Shown piece after piece: positions 45,668-48,033 of a stretch of 48,033 nt of DNA (positions are counted from its first letter, which is position 1; every line of letters begins with the position of its first letter). A model generated the notes under the pieces. That model searched no databases. It had not been told where the DNA came from and was given only the letters and a program-made list of their open reading frames with translations. Source of the DNA: Clostridiaceae bacterium (GTDB lineage Bacteria > Bacillota > Clostridia > DSM-8532); assembly GCA_012719645.1 (NCBI GenBank), contig JAAXZX010000021.1:1-48033 (forward strand), given 5' to 3'. The translations under genes were made by a program, and so were the position numbers.

Positions 45668-47252
45668 AATAATGGTGGTCGATGACGAGAATATAGTGAT
45701 CGAATCAATAAAATACATAGTGGAGAAGAATTTCGACAATGTCGTGGTGGCCGAAACCGCAAGGTCAGGGCGCGAGGCCATTGAAAAGGCCGAGGCGGTA
45801 AAGCCGGACCTGATATTCATGGATATCCGCATGCCCGGCATTAACGGCATCGATGCCATCCGTGAGATCAAGGCGGTCAATCCCCAGGTTGTATTTGTTA
45901 TCATTTCCGCCTGCGAACAGTTTGAATATGCAAAGGAAGCGGTAAACCTGGGGGTGGTGGAATACCTGCTGAAGCCCGTCAACCGCACGAAGATCATAGA
46001 GATAATCAGGGGGGCTGAACACAGGCTTTCCGAAGCAAAAAAGAAAAAAAGGATGGAACTGGAGCTGAAAGAGAAGTTTGAAAGGGTATTGCCGGTACTG
46101 GAGCATGGCTTTATCTATTCCATACTTCTCTATGAAGACTATAACCAGGAACTTGAGCAATACAGGCGGATACTGGATCTCCCTGAGGGCCATGGCTATG
46201 TCATGACCCTGGAATTCGGGGAGCAAAAGCAGTCGGGGAGTTTCGGCAATGTCATAGGGTCAAGCGTCCTGAGCCAGTCCTTCTATCCGATGCTCAGGGA
46301 TATCATAAAGAGCCGTTTTGGCAGATGCATCGTCGGGCCGGTAATGCTGAACCGCATCATATGCTATGTTCCCGTACCGGCGAATAATGACGACTATGCC
46401 GAAAGACTGGAGGCAGTGGAAGCCGGAAAGCACATAATAGAAAAAATCTCCGGTAAGGTTGCCTCATCCTTCCGCATAGGAATCGGGAGCATACAAAACA
46501 GCGATAATATATTGGCTTCCTTCTCGGAGTCAATTCGGGCAGTAAAGCATGCCAAGGAAAACGAGGTAATGCATATCCATGATATCCCCGATGAGGGAAA
46601 GGTCAATCAACCCTTCTTCAATGTAAAGGAAAAGCAGCTGCTGGAGAAAGCTTCCCTGGGCGAAACCGGGGAATGCCTGGCCCTGTTCTCGCAAATCTAC
46701 GATGAACTTGGAGCGAACGACCAGTATTCCTTTGAGGATATCAAGGGAAGGCTCCTGGAACTGATGGTGATCCTCCACCGGCAAGCCTTTGAATATGGAG
46801 TTGAGGACCAGGATGCCTTAAAGGGAAGAAGCTATCTGAGCGAACTGCTCGAGCTGGAGGATTCGGTGCTCCTGAGAAACTGGTGCAAGGGTCGGATTGA
46901 AGCCATCACGTTGGGGATCAAGGCAGCAAGGGCCAAACGATGCCATCGCCTGATCGGTATAGCCAAAAGCTACATAGATGCGAACTTCCACAGGGACATT
47001 TCACTGGAGGAGGTATCCAGGGCAACGGGCTTAAGCCCGCAGTATTTCAGCCGGTTTTTCAAGGAGGAAACAGGTGAGAACTTCATCGATTATCTTACCC
47101 GGGTCCGCATAACCGAAGCAAAAAGGCTTCTGAAGGACCAGAAGCTCAGCATCAAGGAAGTCAGTTACCAGGTGGGATATAATGACCCCAACTATTTCAG
47201 CAAGATATTCAAAAAGGTAACCGGGCTCAGCCCGTCCGGGTTTAAGGAATGA
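45660..47252 (+). CDS. YesN-type response regulator with AraC DNA-binding domain
   Basis: The 530-residue product has an N-terminal receiver domain (VVDDE at 7-11, phospho-acceptor Asp55 in LIFMDIRMPGING, Lys in LLKPVNRTK), a middle region of about 300 residues with helical and GGDEF-like-size but unassigned sequence, and a C-terminal AraC/XylS helix-turn-helix pair (SLEEVSRATGLSPQYFSRFF; SIKEVSYQVGYNDPNYFSKI). The gene overlaps the kinase by 8 nt. It likely activates the adjacent sugar-binding/transport genes, starting with the xylF-like gene 47 nt downstream. Confidence 0.93.
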   Translation: MLKIMVVDDENIVIESIKYIVEKNFDNVVVAETARSGREAIEKAEAVKPDLIFMDIRMPGINGIDAIREIKAVNPQVVFVIISACEQFEYAKEAVNLGVVEYLLKPVNRTKIIEIIRGAEHRLSEAKKKKRMELELKEKFERVLPVLEHGFIYSILLYEDYNQELEQYRRILDLPEGHGYVMTLEFGEQKQSGSFGNVIGSSVLSQSFYPMLRDIIKSRFGRCIVGPVMLNRIICYVPVPANNDDYAERLEAVEAGKHIIEKISGKVASSFRIGIGSIQNSDNILASFSESIRAVKHAKENEVMHIHDIPDEGKVNQPFFNVKEKQLLEKASLGETGECLALFSQIYDELGANDQYSFEDIKGRLLELMVILHRQAFEYGVEDQDALKGRSYLSELLELEDSVLLRNWCKGRIEAITLGIKAARAKRCHRLIGIAKSYIDANFHRDISLEEVSRATGLSPQYFSRFFKEETGENFIDYLTRVRITEAKRLLKDQKLSIKEVSYQVGYNDPNYFSKIFKKVTGLSPSGFKE

Positions 47253-47299
47253 AAAACCGCAGGATTCAGCGCCGCCCGAAGAATAAGGAGGTGTCTTCA

Positions 47300-48033
47300 T
47301 TGCCTGGCAGTAAACCTGGCAGAATCATTATTGTGCTGCTCAGCCTGTTCTTGCTGATGTTTGCAGGGTGTTCGCCCGAAAATGTGATTCCGCCTCAGCC
47401 AGACGGAAATGACAAGGAATCGCGGATTCTGATAGGGCTTTCGATAGATTCCTATGTCCAGGAACGCTGGCAGAGGGACAGGGATATCTTTGTGGCAAGG
47501 GCAAAGGAGCTCGGCGCCGAGGTGCTGGTCCAGAATGCCAACAATGAACACCAGGAACAGATGAAGCAGGTGAAGTACCTGATAGATCAGGGCATAGATA
47601 TTCTTGTGATCATCCCCCATGACGCCGAGGCAAGCGCAGAGGCGGTAAGGATGGCCAACAAGGCGGGCATCAAGGTCATCAGCTATGACCGCCTGGTAAG
47701 GAATGGGGGAGTGGACCTGTATATATCCTTTGACAATGTGAGGGTAGGTGAGATCAAGGCCGAAGCGCTTGTAGAGAAGGTCCCGAAGGGCAACTACCTG
47801 ATAATCAAGGGAGCTCCCACCGACTACAACACTGAAATGCTGTACCAGGGATATATGAGTGTTCTCAGGGAGTATATCAGGAACGGGGATATAAGGATAG
47901 TAGGTGAAACATCGGCCATCGACTGGGCCTATGAAGATGCATTCAAATGCGTGGAGGAAATCCTGGAAGATGGCGTGGAGATCAATGCCATCATCGCGTC
48001 CAATGATACGCTTGCCCATGCAGCGATAGAGGC
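47300..48033 (+). CDS. XylF-like sugar-binding lipoprotein (3' end beyond window)
   Basis: The frame is open to the end of the window, so the gene is partial. The start is TTG with AAGGAGGTG 7 nt upstream. A lipoprotein signal (MPGSKPGRIIIVLLSLFLLM, lipobox FAGC, Cys24) leads to a type I periplasmic-binding fold with the marks of the D-xylose-binding branch: GLSIDSYVQERWQRDRDIF, NANNEHQEQMKQVKYLIDQG, VISYDRLVRN, YISFDNVRVGEIKAEAL and NAIIASNDTLAHAAIE. About 245 residues are visible. ATP-binding and permease genes of an ABC transporter would be expected to the right. Likely target of the upstream two-component system. Confidence 0.9.
   Translation, partial: MPGSKPGRIIIVLLSLFLLMFAGCSPENVIPPQPDGNDKESRILIGLSIDSYVQERWQRDRDIFVARAKELGAEVLVQNANNEHQEQMKQVKYLIDQGIDILVIIPHDAEASAEAVRMANKAGIKVISYDRLVRNGGVDLYISFDNVRVGEIKAEALVEKVPKGNYLIIKGAPTDYNTEMLYQGYMSVLREYIRNGDIRIVGETSAIDWAYEDAFKCVEEILEDGVEINAIIASNDTLAHAAIE

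Overview
The window looks like chromosomal DNA of an anaerobic, probably saccharolytic member of the Clostridia (Bacillota), with roughly balanced base composition by eye. The signs are many ATG/GTG/TTG starts with strong GGAGG-type ribosome sites, the heat-shock order hrcA-grpE-dnaK-dnaJ-prmA-rsmE behind a perfect CIRCE operator, yicC-remA-gmk-rpoZ, a single-chain glycyl-tRNA synthetase, pyruvate phosphate dikinase, a Bacillus-type PurF with Fe-S cysteines, and a YesM/YesN-type two-component system flanked by sugar-binding proteins. I cannot name the genus from the sequence alone. No prophage, insertion sequence, CRISPR array or plasmid gene was seen.

Layout. 1-260: end of an rRNA operon (5S rRNA, tRNA-Asn, terminator). 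260-570: non-coding DNA with two palindromic, MITE-like elements. 583-7590: a GH3 lipoprotein (minus strand), then on the plus strand a (PT)n-linker DUF4015 lipoprotein, a DUF362/ferredoxin protein, CheX, TrmL and an atypical phosphofructokinase. 7630-13961: a DUF2156 protein, a promoter/attenuator-like leader, purE-purF-purM-purN-purD, and a 52-codon DUF1540 gene followed by a terminator. 14027-14845: a ZIP metal transporter (minus). 15044-27575: lepA, hemW, a degenerate CheA-like gene, the CIRCE-controlled heat-shock operon, prmA, rsmE, a CheY and yicC. 27638-33050: remA, gmk, rpoZ, glycyl-tRNA synthetase and ppdK. 33440-38682: an accessory stretch with a large secreted PKD/TIM-barrel protein, a broken beta-helix gene, and a convergent membrane-anchored leucine-rich-repeat gene that is also broken by one frameshift. 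38932-42910: FmdB-like zinc ribbon, DUF1846, mscL, a Fur/PerR regulator and a pdxA-family dehydrogenase. 43107-48033 (window end): a membrane-anchored sugar-binding protein, histidine kinase, AraC-type response regulator and the start of a xylF-like lipoprotein gene.

How the parts fit. Most of the window is housekeeping (translation, protein folding, purine synthesis, RNA processing). Sugar use shows in the GH3 lipoprotein, the secreted PKD/TIM-barrel protein, the beta-helix remnant, PFK and PPDK, and in the sugar-sensing module at the right end, which has the architecture of the XylFII-LytS-YesN system described in Clostridium.

Most worth a second look: (1) a phosphofructokinase homologue whose ATP/Mg-binding residues are replaced; (2) a CheA-like protein that has lost its phospho-histidine, its ATP-binding motifs and the CheW-like domain, inserted between hemW and hrcA; (3) a secreted protein that may be an undescribed glycoside hydrolase; (4) three single-base frame breaks within 1.6 kb of accessory genes, each repairable by one extra C/G in a C/G run; (5) the three-component sugar-sensing module.
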